From Mycolicibacterium sp. TY81 (lineage in GTDB: Bacteria > Actinomycetota > Actinomycetes > Mycobacteriales > Mycobacteriaceae), in NCBI RefSeq assembly GCF_018326285.1, contig NZ_AP023362.1:3596001-3660000 (forward strand): a DNA stretch of 64,000 bases. The letters run 5' to 3'. Of this stretch, positions 61,500 through 64,000 are shown in pieces. Both the position numbers and the translations under genes were made by a program. Every line of letters starts with the position of its first letter. Position 1 is the stretch's first letter. The notes beneath the pieces were generated by a model that worked only from the letters and a program-made list of their open reading frames with translations, had not been told where the DNA came from and searched no databases.

Positions 61500-62636
61500 C
61501 TAGGAACCGACGGTGAGGCCGACCTTCTGGAACTCCTTGAGGTCGCAGTACCCGGCCTTGGCCATCGACCGGCGCAGACCACCGACCAGGTTGACCGAAC
61601 CGAACGGATCGTCGGACGGGCCGTTGAGAACCTGATCGAGCGACGGCCGCTCACCCAGCGCGACCTGCAGCAGCGCGCCGCGCGGCAACGACGGGTGCGC
61701 CGCGGCGGCCGGCCAGAACCAGCCGTCACCAGGCGCCTCTGCCGCAGCGGCCAAGGGGGTGCCCAGCACCACCGCGTCGGCGCCGCACGCGATGGCCTTG
61801 GCCAGGTCGCCCGAGGTGTGGATGTCACCGTCGGCCAGCACGTGCACGTAGCGGCCGCCGGTCTCGTCGAGGTATTCGCGCCGCGCGGCGGCGGCGTCGG
61901 CGATCGCGGTGGCCATCGGCACGCTGATGCCCAGGACCTCGTCGCTGGTGGTGGCGCCGTAGGTGGAGCCGTAGCCGACGATGACGCCGGCCGCGCCGGT
62001 ACGCATGAGGTGCAGCGCGGTGCGGTGATCCTGCACGCCGCCGGCGACCACCGGCACGTCCAGCTCGGAGATGAAGGTCTTCAGGTTGAGCGGTTCACCG
62101 TCCTGCGCCACCCGCTCGGCCGAGATGATGGTGCCCTGGATGACCAGCAGGTCGATCCCGGCCGCAACCAGCGTCGGTGTCAGGGCCTGGGCGTTCTGCG
62201 GGCTGACGCGCACCGCGGTGGTGACGCCGGCCTCACGCACGCGCGCGACGGCGGCGCCGAGCAGCTCCGGATCCAGCGGCGCCGCGTGAAGCTGCTGCAG
62301 CAGCCGGACCGCCGCCGACGGATCGTCTTCCTTGGCCGCGAGCTCGACCACCTGGGCGAGCTTGTCCACGACATCGCGGTGCCGGCCGATCAGGCCCTCA
62401 CCGTTGAGCACACCGAGGCCGCCGAGGCGGCCCATTTCGATGGCGAACTCGGGCGACACCAACGAGTCGGTCGGGTGCGCCAGGACCGGAATCTCGAACC
62501 GGTAGGCGTCCAGCTGCCAGGCCGTGGAAACGTCCTGGCTGGAGCGGGTGCGCCGAGACGGCACGATGTTGATGTCGTCGAGTTCGTAGGTACGACGAGC
62601 GGTCCGGCCCATGCCGATTTCAACCATGTCACGCAT
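61500..62636 (-). CDS. guaB3: IMP dehydrogenase-family protein GuaB3
   Basis: A 378-residue GuaB3. (beta/alpha)8 barrel: MGRTARRTYELDDINIVPSRRTRSSQDV, PVLAHPTDSLVSPEFAIEM, VPVVAGGVQDHRTALHLMRTGAAGVIVGYGS, DLAKAIACGADAVVLGTPLA. It lacks CBS domains, as the actinobacterial GuaB3 group does; this group has been described as GMP reductase-like or IMPDH-like and its role differs from GuaB2. ATG 62636 (MRDMVEIGMG) is chosen because the family starts here; the frame is open far upstream, antisense-like within guaB2. It lies 35 bases after the guaB2 stop. Confidence 0.95.
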   Translation of the reverse strand: MRDMVEIGMGRTARRTYELDDINIVPSRRTRSSQDVSTAWQLDAYRFEIPVLAHPTDSLVSPEFAIEMGRLGGLGVLNGEGLIGRHRDVVDKLAQVVELAAKEDDPSAAVRLLQQLHAAPLDPELLGAAVARVREAGVTTAVRVSPQNAQALTPTLVAAGIDLLVIQGTIISAERVAQDGEPLNLKTFISELDVPVVAGGVQDHRTALHLMRTGAAGVIVGYGSTYGATTSDEVLGISVPMATAIADAAAARREYLDETGGRYVHVLADGDIHTSGDLAKAIACGADAVVLGTPLAAAAEAPGDGWFWPAAAAHPSLPRGALLQVALGERPSLDQVLNGPSDDPFGSVNLVGGLRRSMAKAGYCDLKEFQKVGLTVGS

Positions 62637-62671
62637 GTGTGTTGACTTCCCTGTCAGATGGCGCGTGTCAG

Positions 62672-64000
<1,329 letters not shown>

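Overview
The window is high-GC actinobacterial DNA and almost certainly comes from a Mycobacterium, probably a fast-growing Mycolicibacterium. Support: guaB2-guaB3-choD in that order at the right end, an imuA'-imuB mutasome pair, a WhiB-like protein, an MspA-type porin, DUF5994 proteins, GTG/TTG starts and 1-4 base stop/start overlaps. From about 32.6 kb rightwards the order (htdY, acrA1, iunH, imuB, imuA', guaA, HAD phosphatase, GH65, choD, guaB3, guaB2) follows, from memory, the M. tuberculosis Rv3389c-Rv3411c backbone. Several blocks are absent from that remembered backbone, most notably a nitrogen cluster between acrA1 and iunH.

Left part (0-14 kb): the end of a P450, a TetR regulator, a dienelactone-hydrolase-like enzyme and a WhiB. 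A likely diamine/GABA module follows (APC permease, aminobutyraldehyde dehydrogenase, Lrp regulator, omega-aminotransferase). Next come a divergent SDR / MmyB-type regulator pair around a near-perfect 35 bp palindrome, a CopD-like membrane protein, and a TetR-controlled operon (PDR-type reductase plus PPOX-family flavoprotein) with twin 15 bp operators.

Middle part (14-32 kb): an acyltransferase joined to an ECF transporter whose membrane S-like domain is fused to two ATPases and followed by EcfT. A response regulator / kinase / GT39 glycosyltransferase run lies downstream of three 11 bp direct repeats. Three small exported proline-rich proteins and an MspA porin paralogue are scattered in unusually loose, gene-poor DNA. 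Two genes carry single-base frameshifts here: an aromatic-ring-hydroxylase-type FAD monooxygenase and a cspA-like cold-shock gene.

Nitrogen cluster (35.7-44.6 kb): amt is divergent from glnT across GlnR-like AC-n9-AC repeats. glnT is followed by glxB, glxC and glxD (glutamate-synthase domains on separate polypeptides), a SoxB-like flavoprotein, an allantoate-amidohydrolase-like M20 enzyme and an XRE-cupin regulator. This resembles the gamma-glutamylmethylamide / N-methylglutamate gene set without the heterotetrameric dehydrogenase. The GlxD-like subunit has lost the usual Fe-S cysteines. I consider this the most interesting system in the window.

Right part (44.7-64 kb): iunH; an ohrR-ohr peroxide operon; SOS-controlled imuA'-imuB; a lipoprotein / sedolisin protease / zinc-ribbon membrane protein run; guaA; a TetR/TfdA-dioxygenase pair with twin 18 bp operators; a beta-phosphoglucomutase-like HAD plus GH65 phosphorylase pair; choD; guaB3; and guaB2, cut by the window edge. 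Large perfect hairpins separate several convergent pairs. No rRNA, convincing tRNA, CRISPR array, insertion sequence or integrase was seen.
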